64,000 nucleotides of DNA from Bacteroidales bacterium (GTDB taxonomy: Bacteria; Bacteroidota; Bacteroidia; Bacteroidales; Marinilabiliaceae), in assembly GCA_024401395.1 (NCBI GenBank), contig JAKSLD010000015.1, positions 25,454 to 89,453 of the forward strand, read 5' to 3'. The position numbers were made by a program, and so were the translations under genes. This document shows, one piece after another, positions 28,608-40,908 of the stretch; within the stretch, counting starts at the first letter, position 1; every line of letters begins with the position of its first letter. Under the pieces are notes generated by a model. The model had not been told where the DNA came from. It ran no database searches and was given only the letters and a program-made list of their open reading frames with translations.

Positions 28608-29089
28608 ACTTTAATAGATTTAACCGTTTCAAAATGCAAATACTTCAAGGATTCTTCCGTATGAAATAGGAATTGATCCACTAATTCGTACGATTTAAGC
28701 CTGACCTTCAGTTCTTCTCGCGACAAAAGCCCACTCTCAAATAAGGCAAATGCTGTGTACACCCTGTCATCTGCCACTGGCCCATACACCACATCATAAT
28801 CATGTGAGAAACTCTTATCCGTACGGTTGGCATGAACAAAGTCAATCCATTCGTCTGTCGGCCCATCAAATCGAAGCATCTTCAACTGTCTTATAGCTTT
28901 TTCATCAATGGAATATACATTTACGTATCCTTCCGTTAACTTTAATGCTATACATCGCTTCAATGTCCAATCTGTCGCCTGACTTTCAGATGTGGTGACA
29001 TAAAAACCTATACCATAATCTAACGTTCGTTTACCAATTCTTATCTCGGGCTTATCTACAATCTCAACACTTCCATGATATACCTTCAT
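28604..29089 (-). CDS. DUF3990 protein (ADP-ribosyltransferase-like fold), set 1
   Basis: A 161-residue protein with the DUF3990 pattern: KVYHGS with His5, LDYGIGFYVT with Tyr30, and DYDVVYGPVADD near residue 100. To my memory DUF3990 belongs to the ADP-ribosyltransferase clan, with the YHGS and GFY elements in the places of the ART His and Tyr; activity is unproven. It overlaps the genes on both sides by 4 bp. The set 2 copy (60365-60838) has the same motif spacing. Confidence 0.85.
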   Translation of the reverse strand: MKVYHGSVEIVDKPEIRIGKRTLDYGIGFYVTTSESQATDWTLKRCIALKLTEGYVNVYSIDEKAIRQLKMLRFDGPTDEWIDFVHANRTDKSFSHDYDVVYGPVADDRVYTAFALFESGLLSREELKVRLKSYELVDQFLFHTEESLKYLHFETVKSIKV

Positions 29090-29307
29090 ACCTCACCCTC
29101 CTTTCTTTTAGCAATAAACTCATCTATATCTTCTACAATCCACTGCTTGCTCTGCGTATGCAGCACATCGTAGAATCTTACTAGATAGTCAACAACACCA
29201 CACTTCTCAAACAAATTCACAACAACCTCACCATTCTGCCCGATATGCATTTTATATGCCTCAACGCAGAATGACACGAAATATACTATGTCTTTCTCTT
29301 TATTCAT
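29086..29307 (-). CDS. DUF3791 protein, set 1
   Basis: A 73-residue protein starting at the ATG at 29307 (MNKEKDIVYFVSFCVEAYK). It has the DUF3791 features: an N-terminal hydrophobic helix, NLFEKCGVVDYLVRFYDVLHTQS and the C-terminal IVEDIDEFI. The 89-residue alternative start would overlap the promoter and is rejected. Its stop overlaps the DUF3990 start (ATGA). Function unknown; it is regularly paired with DUF3990. Confidence 0.85.
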   Translation of the reverse strand: MNKEKDIVYFVSFCVEAYKMHIGQNGEVVVNLFEKCGVVDYLVRFYDVLHTQSKQWIVEDIDEFIAKRKEGEV

Positions 29308-29325
29308 CGCCAAAATACTCTGACG

Positions 29326-29355
29326 CAAATATAACCACAAATCCCAATTGTACAA
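29326..29355 (-). promoter_or_regulatory. Promoter of DUF3791/DUF3990 set 1
   Basis: TTG (complement of 29353-29355), 19 nt, TATATTTG (complement of 29326-29333). The start codon is only 18 nt further, so the leader is very short. Confidence 0.75.
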
Positions 29356-29386
29356 TATTCTCCCTACACTCCACCAACAGATCTCC

Positions 29387-29710
29387 TCACACCAACTTCG
29401 GATTGTTCTTATGCCTGTCCTTATCTCTCAATGTCTTCTTCGCCAGACTCTTCTCTAATGCTTCTGTCAAATCTACGCCTGTCTGATTTGCCAGACATAT
29501 CAACACCCACAGCACGTCTGCCATCTCTTCTGCCGGATCTTGATTCTCTCCTTCCTTGAAACTTTGTTCCCCGTATTTCCTGCTCATCACTCGGGCCAAC
29601 TCACCTACTTCTTCTGTAAGTATAGCCATATTGGTCAACTCATTGAAATACCTGACTCCATGCTCTTTTATCCAGGCATCAACTGTCTTCTGCGCCTCTT
29701 CTATTGTCAT
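29387..29710 (-). CDS. MazG-like nucleotide pyrophosphohydrolase
   Basis: The 107-residue product has the all-alpha NTP pyrophosphatase core: MAILTEEVGELARVMSRKYG near residues 28-47 and DPAEEMADVLWVLICLANQTGVDL near 58-80, giving the EExxE...EExxD metal site. It probably hydrolyses non-canonical or excess nucleotides in the cytosol. It lies upstream of the DUF3791/DUF3990 set on the same strand but has its own promoter. Confidence 0.9.
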   Translation of the reverse strand: MTIEEAQKTVDAWIKEHGVRYFNELTNMAILTEEVGELARVMSRKYGEQSFKEGENQDPAEEMADVLWVLICLANQTGVDLTEALEKSLAKKTLRDKDRHKNNPKLV

Positions 29711-29739
29711 AACAGCTTTATTCTTTCTACGTTACTCTG

Positions 29740-29770
29740 CAAATATAATACTATTTCCACCCCCTCTCAA
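29740..29770 (-). promoter_or_regulatory. Promoter of the MazG-like gene
   Basis: TTG (complement of 29768-29770), 20 nt, TATATTTG (complement of 29740-29747). Confidence 0.7.
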
Positions 29771-29781
29771 CATTCTCTTCT

Positions 29782-29801
29782 AAATAAAAAACTGCGAGCA
29801 A
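29782..29801 (+). repeat. Dispersed TAAAAA-CTGCGA repeat, copy B
   Basis: AAATAAAAAACTGCGAGCAA, identical over 20 nt to a stretch inside the lamin-tail gene at 52738-52757. Confidence 0.8.
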
Positions 29802-29951
29802 GCTTATACTTGCCTTATACTACTCTCATACTACTATGTACACTGCAATACCTCACCTTCTCCTATATTTTCATCCCTGCATTACCCCTATGTCCTAAAT
29901 ATTTTTTACATTTGCGTGTATAATAAAATTCGAAACCATAACAGACAACTG

Positions 29952-31664
29952 ATGAAAATATCTATTAGACGCGCACTGAAAGTCGCTGGTATCGTATGCA
30001 TCGCTTTTACTTTGGGCGCTTGCTTCACCGCATTCAAGGGAGATAAGAAGAACTTCGAGGTGGTTCAAAATCTCGACATTTTCCACTCACTTTTCAAGGA
30101 GCTTAATATGTCGTACGTGGATGATATCGATTCTAAGAAACTCATCAAGACGGCTATCGATAATATGCTTAAGAGTCTCGACCCTTACACTAACTATATC
30201 CCTCACGAGGAAATGGAGGATTTCAAACTCCAGACTACTGGCGAATATGGTGGCGTGGGCTCTGTCATCTCTCTCAGCGATACTTCTATGTATATCATGG
30301 TGCGCGAAATCTACCCTGATATGCCTGCTCATAAGGCTGGACTCCAGCCGGGCGACTATTTCCTTGAGGTTGGTGGCGTCGACGTGCGCAACAAGAAAGT
30401 AGCCGAGGTAAGTGACCTCCTCCGTGGTAAGCCTGATACCGATTGTAAACTGAAAATCCTTCGCAATGGTAAGGAAATCACTACTACAGCTCACCGCCAG
30501 AAGATTCAGATCAGCGCCGTCCCTTATAGCACTGTCCTCGATGGCAACGTGGGATATATCGTCCTCACTAGCTTTACTTCTAAGTGCGCCGACGAGGTTG
30601 CTCATTGCGTGACTAACCTTAAGGCGCAGGGCGCTACGTCTATCATTCTTGACCTTCGTGGTAACCCTGGCGGTCTTTTGGATGAGTCTCTCAAATTGGC
30701 TAACCTCTTCATCCCTCGCGGTTCTAAGATTCTTAGCACTAAGGGTCGCGTACAGATCAATAATCGTACCTATACGGCTACAGCTAACCCTATAGATACC
30801 GTAATCCCTATGGTGGTCATGGTCAACCGTGGTTCTGCTTCTGCTAGCGAAATCGTCAGCGGCTCTCTCCAGGATATGGACCGCGCCGTAATTTTAGGAC
30901 AGCGTTCTTATGGCAAGGGCCTCGTGCAGACTACTCGCGAAATAGAATACAATAACGCCCTTAAACTTACTACAGCTAAGTATTATATCCCTTCTGGTCG
31001 CTGTATCCAGGCTCTGGACTATTCTCATCGCGATGAGTCTGGCGCCGTAGGATATGTCCCAGATTCTCTCATATCTGAATTTAAGACGCTCCACGGCCGT
31101 ACCGTATACGATGGTGGTGGTATCTCTCCTGATATCTACCTCGAACCTGAGAAATACTCTAATATCAGTGTCTCTCTCATCGCATACAATCTGCCTTTCT
31201 TCTACGCTATCAAGTATGTTCGCGAGAATCCTGTAATCCCTGATTCTAAATCTTTCGCGCTCTCTGATGCGGAATATGCCGATTTCTGCAAATTCGTGGC
31301 TGAGCACAATAAGTTCGAATACAAGAGCCGTACCTTCGAGGCTGTAAAGGAACTGGAGAAGGCGGCTAAGTATGATAAGTATTTCGACGATAATTCTGCT
31401 TTGTTCGAACAGCTTCGCGCTCAACTGAAGCCTCAGCTCCAGAAGGATCTCGAAATCAATAAGGCTGAAATCAAGGAGCTTATCGAGACTGAAATCATGG
31501 TGACTAAGTATTACCGCGCTGGCGGTTTGGCTCAGGGCCTTAAGTACGATAAGGAGGTCAAGGAGGCTGTCAATATCTTGAAGGATAAGAATCGCTACTA
31601 TGGTCTCCTCGATGGTTCTGTTGAAAGTCACGCTGGCGATAAGCGTAAAAGCAATCAGAAATAA
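29952..31664 (+). CDS. S41-family C-terminal processing protease
   Basis: A 570-residue protein starting at the ATG at 29952. The N-terminus is a signal or lipoprotein sequence (IVCIAFTLGACF). A PDZ domain is at about residues 85-165 (GVGSVISL...GLQPGDYFLEVGG), then the tail-specific protease core with DLRGNPGGLLDES, NRGSASASEIVSGSLQD and SYGKGLVQT (general-base Lys322). Such enzymes trim or degrade periplasmic proteins. A -7 box TACATTTG (29907-29914) lies upstream. It leads an operon with the CPBP protease (6 bp later) and lacZ. Confidence 0.95.
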   Translation: MKISIRRALKVAGIVCIAFTLGACFTAFKGDKKNFEVVQNLDIFHSLFKELNMSYVDDIDSKKLIKTAIDNMLKSLDPYTNYIPHEEMEDFKLQTTGEYGGVGSVISLSDTSMYIMVREIYPDMPAHKAGLQPGDYFLEVGGVDVRNKKVAEVSDLLRGKPDTDCKLKILRNGKEITTTAHRQKIQISAVPYSTVLDGNVGYIVLTSFTSKCADEVAHCVTNLKAQGATSIILDLRGNPGGLLDESLKLANLFIPRGSKILSTKGRVQINNRTYTATANPIDTVIPMVVMVNRGSASASEIVSGSLQDMDRAVILGQRSYGKGLVQTTREIEYNNALKLTTAKYYIPSGRCIQALDYSHRDESGAVGYVPDSLISEFKTLHGRTVYDGGGISPDIYLEPEKYSNISVSLIAYNLPFFYAIKYVRENPVIPDSKSFALSDAEYADFCKFVAEHNKFEYKSRTFEAVKELEKAAKYDKYFDDNSALFEQLRAQLKPQLQKDLEINKAEIKELIETEIMVTKYYRAGGLAQGLKYDKEVKEAVNILKDKNRYYGLLDGSVESHAGDKRKSNQK

Positions 31665-31670
31665 TGTGTT

Positions 31671-35670
<4,000 letters not shown>

Positions 35671-35692
35671 CTCCTCCTCCCAGATACCCCAC

Positions 35693-35745
35693 CATCGGGC
35701 AATCCCGTCTCACCCCATACAGACAGGATTGCCCGATGTCTTGTT
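35693..35745 (+). terminator. Hairpin terminator after lacZ
   Basis: CATCGGGCAATCC (35693-35705) pairs perfectly with 35726-35738; the following TCTTGTTTATTC is only moderately T-rich. Confidence 0.8.
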
Positions 35746-35804
35746 TATTCATAAAGGGAAAAACACTTCCCCATATCCTTATTTTGCCAGTATAGCTTGA
35801 CAAT

Positions 35805-36479
35805 TTATTCTAGAGAAAGACTCTCTGCTTTGTTAAGTATTAGAAACCCCTTATTGTTTATTGCCGCTTTATAATGCATCCTCATTTTATCACTTTTGAC
35901 AACATATAAACCGTCACTCATCTTTTCCCATTCCCATTCAAAAAGAACAGCACCTCTCAAAAATACATAATCAAAAATACCGTCATCGAAAAACTCAAGG
36001 CTTAACCCTCCTAATGTATATATAGTTTTCCCGAATACCTCTCCTTCATACCTTTCGAATTCCTTCCCCAAAATAGAAATGTCAGCATTTATAAGTGAAA
36101 CATCTACTGTACTTCTATTGTCGTCATCCTCAGACCATAGTTCTAATTGATTCAATCCATTAAATGGAGAAATACCTGACATAGTATTGCCGGTTCTCAC
36201 ATACTCATACTCTACTCCCCATATAGAATCTACAAAATGATATATATTGTCATGAATCGTATATGTGCCTCTAGAAAAGATAGCTTCCTCAACAATATCA
36301 TCTATCATTATTGCTTGAAGATTCGGACTTTGATTAGATACAACAATCTCAAAACTTTTATCATCAAACAAATACAGTTCCCAACCATATTCATTATTTA
36401 CCTGTGCCAAGAATATAGTCTTGGCTTGCAAACTCGTTATTGTGTATAACGAACAAAAAATTACCAATAATATTTTCAT
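35805..36479 (-). CDS. Unknown secreted protein
   Basis: A 224-residue protein starting at the ATG at 36479 with a signal peptide (ILLVIFCSLYTITSLQAK). The rest is beta-rich with many aromatic and acidic residues (GWELYLFDDKSFEIVVSNQS; VFLRGAVLFEWEWEKMSDGLYVV). No family was recognised. It is isolated between the lacZ terminator and a repeat-rich spacer. Confidence 0.7.
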   Translation of the reverse strand: MKILLVIFCSLYTITSLQAKTIFLAQVNNEYGWELYLFDDKSFEIVVSNQSPNLQAIMIDDIVEEAIFSRGTYTIHDNIYHFVDSIWGVEYEYVRTGNTMSGISPFNGLNQLELWSEDDDNRSTVDVSLINADISILGKEFERYEGEVFGKTIYTLGGLSLEFFDDGIFDYVFLRGAVLFEWEWEKMSDGLYVVKSDKMRMHYKAAINNKGFLILNKAESLSLE

Positions 36480-36630
36480 ATTATAAAGGTAATATAATTT
36501 CATTTGACTATTCGCAATGTTATCCCTTCTATCTTCAATCCTCATCCTCCTCACATTTCGGGTTTAGTTCCTCTTCTAGCATCCCAACTTCACCACCTTC
36601 TCACAGTCAGTTCGTTGTGTCTCATCTCCC

Positions 36631-36784
36631 CTTTGTAGATACTCCCAACCATCCATCTCCAAAATTCTCCAGTCCCTCCAAAATTTCTAGACCATCTAGC
36701 CCATCAACAAACTCTCTCCTCCACCACCTAAATACCATCTAGCCCTTCTACTCCATCTAGCATCCCCTAGTCCTACTAGACCCC
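36631..36784. repeat. Degenerate CCATCTAG repeats downstream of the four-helix-bundle gene
   Basis: The motif CATCTAGC / CCATCTAG / CTAGACC recurs at irregular short intervals in a C/T-rich tract. A similar tract lies on the other side of the gene (37590-37690). Confidence 0.6.
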
Positions 36785-37561
36785 TTACCTCCCCTCTATT
36801 TTCCTTTTCAATTCTTCTATCTCAGCCTTCTGCTTGTTGTAAGCGTTGTGGGCGCGCTGTCGCAGGTCATCGTAAGCAGTCTGCAATTTACCATTGGCTT
36901 GCAGAGCCGTCGCAAGCTGAGATTCCAACTCTGAAATGCGCTGTTGCAGTCGCAGGTTCTCGACTTCGAGCCGCTTCATACGTTCGTCTTGCTGTTGAAG
37001 ATAGCCAGTGCGCGCCCTGTACATACGTTCTTTTATACCACCCTCTGTAACAAACTCTCTATCGAGATACTCCAGAAAGGTCATCATCATCTTGTCTATC
37101 ATGTGACAAAGGGTAATACCATAATTGCACATCTGTCCGCCACTCCATTTCTGGAAGAAGGGCTCGTAGTCGCTGAGCTCATTATGCGTTCTGCAATACT
37201 GCAACATAGTGTCATACTCGCTGTCACCTTTGCTGTAAAAACGCAAATGACGCGATTTCAAATAGTCTTCAAAGTCCTCTTTCAGTTCCTTGAGCGATGC
37301 TCGAGCCACGTTAAGCAGTTTAAGTTGCATTTCCGTGGAGGTCACACCATCTGCAAGTCCTTCCACGATATTTTGCTTGCAGGAACGTGCTGCCTGTATC
37401 ACTTGGTCTCGCGTACGGTCTTTATAGAGGTGTATGAAGCGGTCACAGAAGACGAACGAAAGCTGATACACCACATCTGCCTTCTGGTAGAAGTAGAGTT
37501 TCTTCCAATTGGTCTGCTTTTTGAGCACCGAGGGTATATTTTCATTACTGTCTTTTACCAT
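36785..37561 (-). CDS. Four-helix-bundle protein with coiled-coil suffix
   Basis: A 258-residue helical protein. Residues about 20-125 match the four-helix-bundle (23S rRNA intervening-sequence-type) fold, with DRTRDQVIQAARSCKQNIVEG and LKLLNVARASLKELKEDFEDYL. The C-terminal part (about 195-258) is a long coiled coil (RLEVENLRLQQRISELESQLA). I believe this corresponds to the 'four helix bundle suffix domain' family. Function unknown. Repetitive C/T-rich tracts flank it on both sides. Confidence 0.85.
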   Translation of the reverse strand: MVKDSNENIPSVLKKQTNWKKLYFYQKADVVYQLSFVFCDRFIHLYKDRTRDQVIQAARSCKQNIVEGLADGVTSTEMQLKLLNVARASLKELKEDFEDYLKSRHLRFYSKGDSEYDTMLQYCRTHNELSDYEPFFQKWSGGQMCNYGITLCHMIDKMMMTFLEYLDREFVTEGGIKERMYRARTGYLQQQDERMKRLEVENLRLQQRISELESQLATALQANGKLQTAYDDLRQRAHNAYNKQKAEIEELKRKIEGR

Positions 37562-37589
37562 AGTTTTTAGTATTTCTACACCTTAGTAT

Positions 37590-37690
37590 GTTTTCAAGAG
37601 CATCTATTCCATCTAAACTATCTAGCCCTTCTTTATATCTAGTCCATCTACCTCATCTAGCCAATCTATCCTATCTCGCCCATCTATTCT
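37590..37690. repeat. Degenerate CCATCTAG repeats upstream of the four-helix-bundle gene
   Basis: ATCTA units with CCATCTA, TATCTAG, CATCTAGCC recur about every 10-15 bp. Related to the tract at 36631-36784. Confidence 0.6.
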
Positions 37691-37751
37691 AATTCCTTCA
37701 TATCTGCAATATTTAAAATATCATCACAAATATACAACTTCCTCACGAACC

Positions 37752-38819
37752 CTATCCCCTCACTCCACCATAAACCTCCATCATCTTCTCTACCCTCCTA
37801 CGCAACTCTTCTCTCACCGCCACCGGCTCCAGCACCACCAACTCTGCCCCAAACGACAGCAGCTCACTATACAGCTCATAATTCTCCATACAGTCTATCG
37901 AAAAGAATGTTCCTCCTTCCAACATCGGATACCTCTCTCTCATGGCAGCGTCTTTCTCTCCCCTGAAGACCTTCTGCGACTCGTGCATCGGCTTCGTAGC
38001 GACGTAGCTCTTGGATTTGTCACTAACCCAAAACACAACGTGCTCTACAGGCTTGCCCACATACCTCGTGACCCCTATGATATCCTCAAACCAGTCGTTT
38101 ATATCGCCCTCAAATTCTTTGTATTGCTTCCCGGGCAATGGATCAAAGCCGTTCATCCTGTCTAGCGCAAAGCATATCATCATGTCTTCTTCGACCAACT
38201 CCCCAAAAACATACCACCTCCTGTTATACTCTTTCAGAAAATATGGATAAAGATCTGCCGTCAAATCAACGTCTTCTTCTCCAAACTTATGATAATGAAC
38301 CCTTATGACTTGTTTCTGCATTATGGCAATAAACAATTCGCCAAACAGACTGCTGTTCTCCAACGGATTCTTTGTGAACGAGACAATATGCCTGTGGTCT
38401 CTGACACTCAATCCCGACTTTAACTGCTGCAACGCCTCAAACGTAGGTAACCCGTCAAACTGACCCAGCAAATCTAATGCCTGCGACAAAAGGTATTTCT
38501 CGTCGTCCGACATCTCTTTCTTGAATATCGAAAACGTGGGATCGGAATATTTCAAGCACTTCTTCGTGACGGTCTTCTGGCGTTCAGTATTGTAGACCAA
38601 CATATCTTTTCGCTGAATCTCAACCATATAGGGCCCGTCATATTCCAGATAATGAATATCCATCTCTATACAACGACGTGTGACGGGCTTTATTCCCATC
38701 TCTTTCAATCGCTCATTGACTGCAACTGTCAAGTCATCAATTGAATAATCATGATACCTGTTCGAGAGCAACTCATCAAGTATCTGATAGCGTGTCATAG
38801 CATTCTTATTTACTGGCAT
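37752..38819 (-). CDS. WYL-domain transcriptional regulator
   Basis: The 355-residue product has an N-terminal winged HTH (about residues 8-65, YQILDELLSNRYHDYSIDDLTVAVNERL) and a central WYL-type sensor domain (about 160-230, RVHYHKFGEEDVDLTADLYPYFLKEYNRRWYVFGEL), then a C-terminal WCX-like region. WYL regulators often control defence, DNA-repair or mobile functions and may bind nucleic acids or nucleotides. No obvious cognate operon is adjacent; the nearest upstream gene is a DUF4143 ATPase about 190 bp away. Confidence 0.9.
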   Translation of the reverse strand: MPVNKNAMTRYQILDELLSNRYHDYSIDDLTVAVNERLKEMGIKPVTRRCIEMDIHYLEYDGPYMVEIQRKDMLVYNTERQKTVTKKCLKYSDPTFSIFKKEMSDDEKYLLSQALDLLGQFDGLPTFEALQQLKSGLSVRDHRHIVSFTKNPLENSSLFGELFIAIMQKQVIRVHYHKFGEEDVDLTADLYPYFLKEYNRRWYVFGELVEEDMMICFALDRMNGFDPLPGKQYKEFEGDINDWFEDIIGVTRYVGKPVEHVVFWVSDKSKSYVATKPMHESQKVFRGEKDAAMRERYPMLEGGTFFSIDCMENYELYSELLSFGAELVVLEPVAVREELRRRVEKMMEVYGGVRG

Positions 38820-39007
38820 AGTATTCTCTTATTAACGACGCAAATTTGTATATCGCGTCCGAACTCTATGTTCGTATACGGACTATTCCAATAATTGTTG
38901 TTCACTCTACACTGCATCCCTCCCAAACACCATTTCAATCTGCCCGAAATCACACAACCTCTCTTCCCTCCACAGCCCCTGGCTCTTCCTGGTCATACCG
39001 GCTCTGC

Positions 39008-40306
39008 TCACATCCTGCCACTTATCTCATCCACAAAAGCATATAGTGGCAAGTTTTCCATCCACTCCTGATCCTGCCGGCTCTTCATCGATAACCTCAA
39101 ACCTTTGAGCTCTGGATGTTTATCTATATATGTCTTCAACGACTTTGACTTGACGTTCTCTTCTGCCTTCACTTCTATCGGCACTACATGTCCCGCCACT
39201 TCTATGAGGAAATCTATCTCTATCTTTGAGTCGTTTGTGCTATAGTAATAGACTGGTATATCCAACCCCATCAGTTGCGTGAGCACATACAACTCTGTGA
39301 ATGCACCTTTATATTCCGAAAAGATGGATTCTCCTAAAAGAATATTTGCCGAATCTACATTGGCCATGGCACCCATAAGTCCGACGTCAAGCATAAATAG
39401 CTTGAACGCTGTCAGATCTTCATAAAACTTCAGCGGGGGCGTCGGCGTGGATATTCGGCTGACTTTATATATAAGGCCAGCATCTATCAGCCATTGTATC
39501 GCTATCTCAAAATCATTAGCTCTTGCACCTTTCTTCAGTGCGCCATATATAAACTTCTGATTGTCCTTGGCAAGTTGCGATGGTATGCTGTCCCAAACCA
39601 TATTAACCCTTGGCGTTTCACGTTCAGGAGTGTGCTTAGAGAAGTCGCGCTTGTAGTTGAACAGTATCTGTTTCTGTATATTTCGAACCTCGGTCAGACC
39701 TCTGCCATCAATATACGCTTGAACCACCTCTGGCATGCCACCGACATAGTAGTACTGGCGAAGAAGATCTATATATTTACTCTGCAATGAAGATACAACA
39801 TCCCACTGACGACTCACTAAAGCTGCATATAACCCATTTTGTCTTGTCGCCAGTAGAAATTCATTGAATGTTAATGGAAATAATTTTATCATGTCGACCT
39901 TGCCGACAGGAAAAGACATCCCACTATGGAGGGATATGCCTAGTAGTGAACCGGCTACTGCTATATGATATTCAGGAGCATTCTCACAAAAGTATTTTAG
40001 ACTATTTAGGGCTCGCGGATTTTCCTGTATCTCGTCCAGAATGATTAACGTGTCTCCAGGTGTAATGTCTATCGTCAGAGCAGCTGACAGCGACATGATG
40101 ATGCGCTTGGTATCATAGTCAACAAACACATCATCAACGAATCGGTTAGAGTCACAATTGATATACGCACACTGTCGATATTCGTTTTTGCCAAATTCAC
40201 GCAGTAGATATGTCTTACCTACTTGCCGCGCACCGTTGATTATCAACGGCTTACGCCTTTCTGATTCTTTCCACTTTTTGAGCTCTTTATATGCTAATCG
40301 TTCCAT
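39008..40306 (-). CDS. AAA-type ATPase with DUF4143 domain (copy 2)
   Basis: The 432-residue product has Walker A GARQVGKTY near residue 24-32 and Walker B LIILDEIQ near residue 89-96. The C-terminal DUF4143 part ends with IEIDFLIEVAGHVVPIEVKAEE, a PDDEXK-like segment. It is a distant paralog of the protein at 26209-27351. Three 33-bp tandem repeats stand only 4 bp upstream of its start codon, paralleling the repeat at the other gene. Confidence 0.9.
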   Translation of the reverse strand: MERLAYKELKKWKESERRKPLIINGARQVGKTYLLREFGKNEYRQCAYINCDSNRFVDDVFVDYDTKRIIMSLSAALTIDITPGDTLIILDEIQENPRALNSLKYFCENAPEYHIAVAGSLLGISLHSGMSFPVGKVDMIKLFPLTFNEFLLATRQNGLYAALVSRQWDVVSSLQSKYIDLLRQYYYVGGMPEVVQAYIDGRGLTEVRNIQKQILFNYKRDFSKHTPERETPRVNMVWDSIPSQLAKDNQKFIYGALKKGARANDFEIAIQWLIDAGLIYKVSRISTPTPPLKFYEDLTAFKLFMLDVGLMGAMANVDSANILLGESIFSEYKGAFTELYVLTQLMGLDIPVYYYSTNDSKIEIDFLIEVAGHVVPIEVKAEENVKSKSLKTYIDKHPELKGLRLSMKSRQDQEWMENLPLYAFVDEISGRM

Positions 40307-40310
40307 TCTT

Positions 40311-40409
40311 ACATTTTTTCTGCCGAATAATCACCACAAGTATACATTTTTTCTGCCGAATAATCACTATAAGTTTACACTTTTTATACCGAATAATCCC
40401 TACAATTGT
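40311..40409 (-). repeat. 3 x 33-bp tandem repeat before DUF4143 gene copy 2
   Basis: Units begin at 40311, 40344 and 40377 and share TTTTTTCTGCCGAATAATCA; the third is more diverged. There are no spacers between units, so this is not a CRISPR array. The units must be transcribed or serve as operators, since they abut the start codon. Confidence 0.88.
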
Positions 40410-40441
40410 ACTAGCTCACAAAAGTAGACACTAAAAACTTA

Positions 40442-40742
40442 TACGTACCCCACCCTCTTTGGTTGCCATCAAGATATATTTATCTCTCTAATTTAACTGT
40501 ACACTACTTTATCACAACGCACCTCTCATGATACGCTTATTACACAACTTTTGGAGATTTTACCCCCTCCACAGGTAAAATTATCGGATATTTTACCCCC
40601 TACATGGGTAAAAATCTCCCTCCTCAGCCCCTAGCTCTTCCTATTCATACTAGACCCACTACTCTTCCTCCTCTACCCGCACAGCCTCATCAGCTCTTCT
40701 CTATACTCTCCAACGTTGTCAAACCTTACCAAATAGAACGTA
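40442..40742. repeat. Long direct repeat DR1 (left of the BspA/RNA cassette)
   Basis: About 300 bp that recur in the same orientation at 44255-44541 with few differences and one ~14-bp indel. It contains two hairpins of the form TTTTACC...GGTAAAA (near 40558-40582 and 40590-40615) and the last 23 codons of a gene whose complete copy is at 44472-44900. Confidence 0.93.
40673..40742 (-). pseudogene. 3' remnant of the 142-residue unknown gene
   Basis: Seventy bases inside DR1 match the 3' end of the gene at 44472-44900 with the frame and stop preserved (ending RLCG). The rest of the gene is absent to the right. Confidence 0.85.
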
Positions 40743-40840
40743 CATTGCCAAATTAATTTTTCCGCCCAACTCGTACCACTTTGTTTCTCATCTCATACAC
40801 CTTTTATATTACACCTTAAATACCTGTTCAATCCGTACTC
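40743..40840. other. Spacer after DR1
   Basis: About 100 bp without a gene, between the end of DR1 and the terminator of the BspA-like gene. Confidence 0.5.
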
Positions 40841-40876
40841 AAAAAACAAAAAGCCCCCAGATCATCTCTAGGGGCC
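40841..40876 (-). terminator. Terminator of the large BspA-like gene
   Basis: GCCCCCAGA (40853-40861) pairs with TCTAGGGGC (40867-40875) with one mismatch; the minus strand then reads through a T-rich tract. Confidence 0.85.
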
Positions 40877-40908
40877 CTGTTATCATATTAATTATCTCAC
40901 CTATATCT

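Noticed and set aside
40311..40409. CRISPR-like array before the DUF4143 gene
   Set aside because: The 33-bp units follow each other directly with no unique spacers, only three units exist and there are no cas genes.
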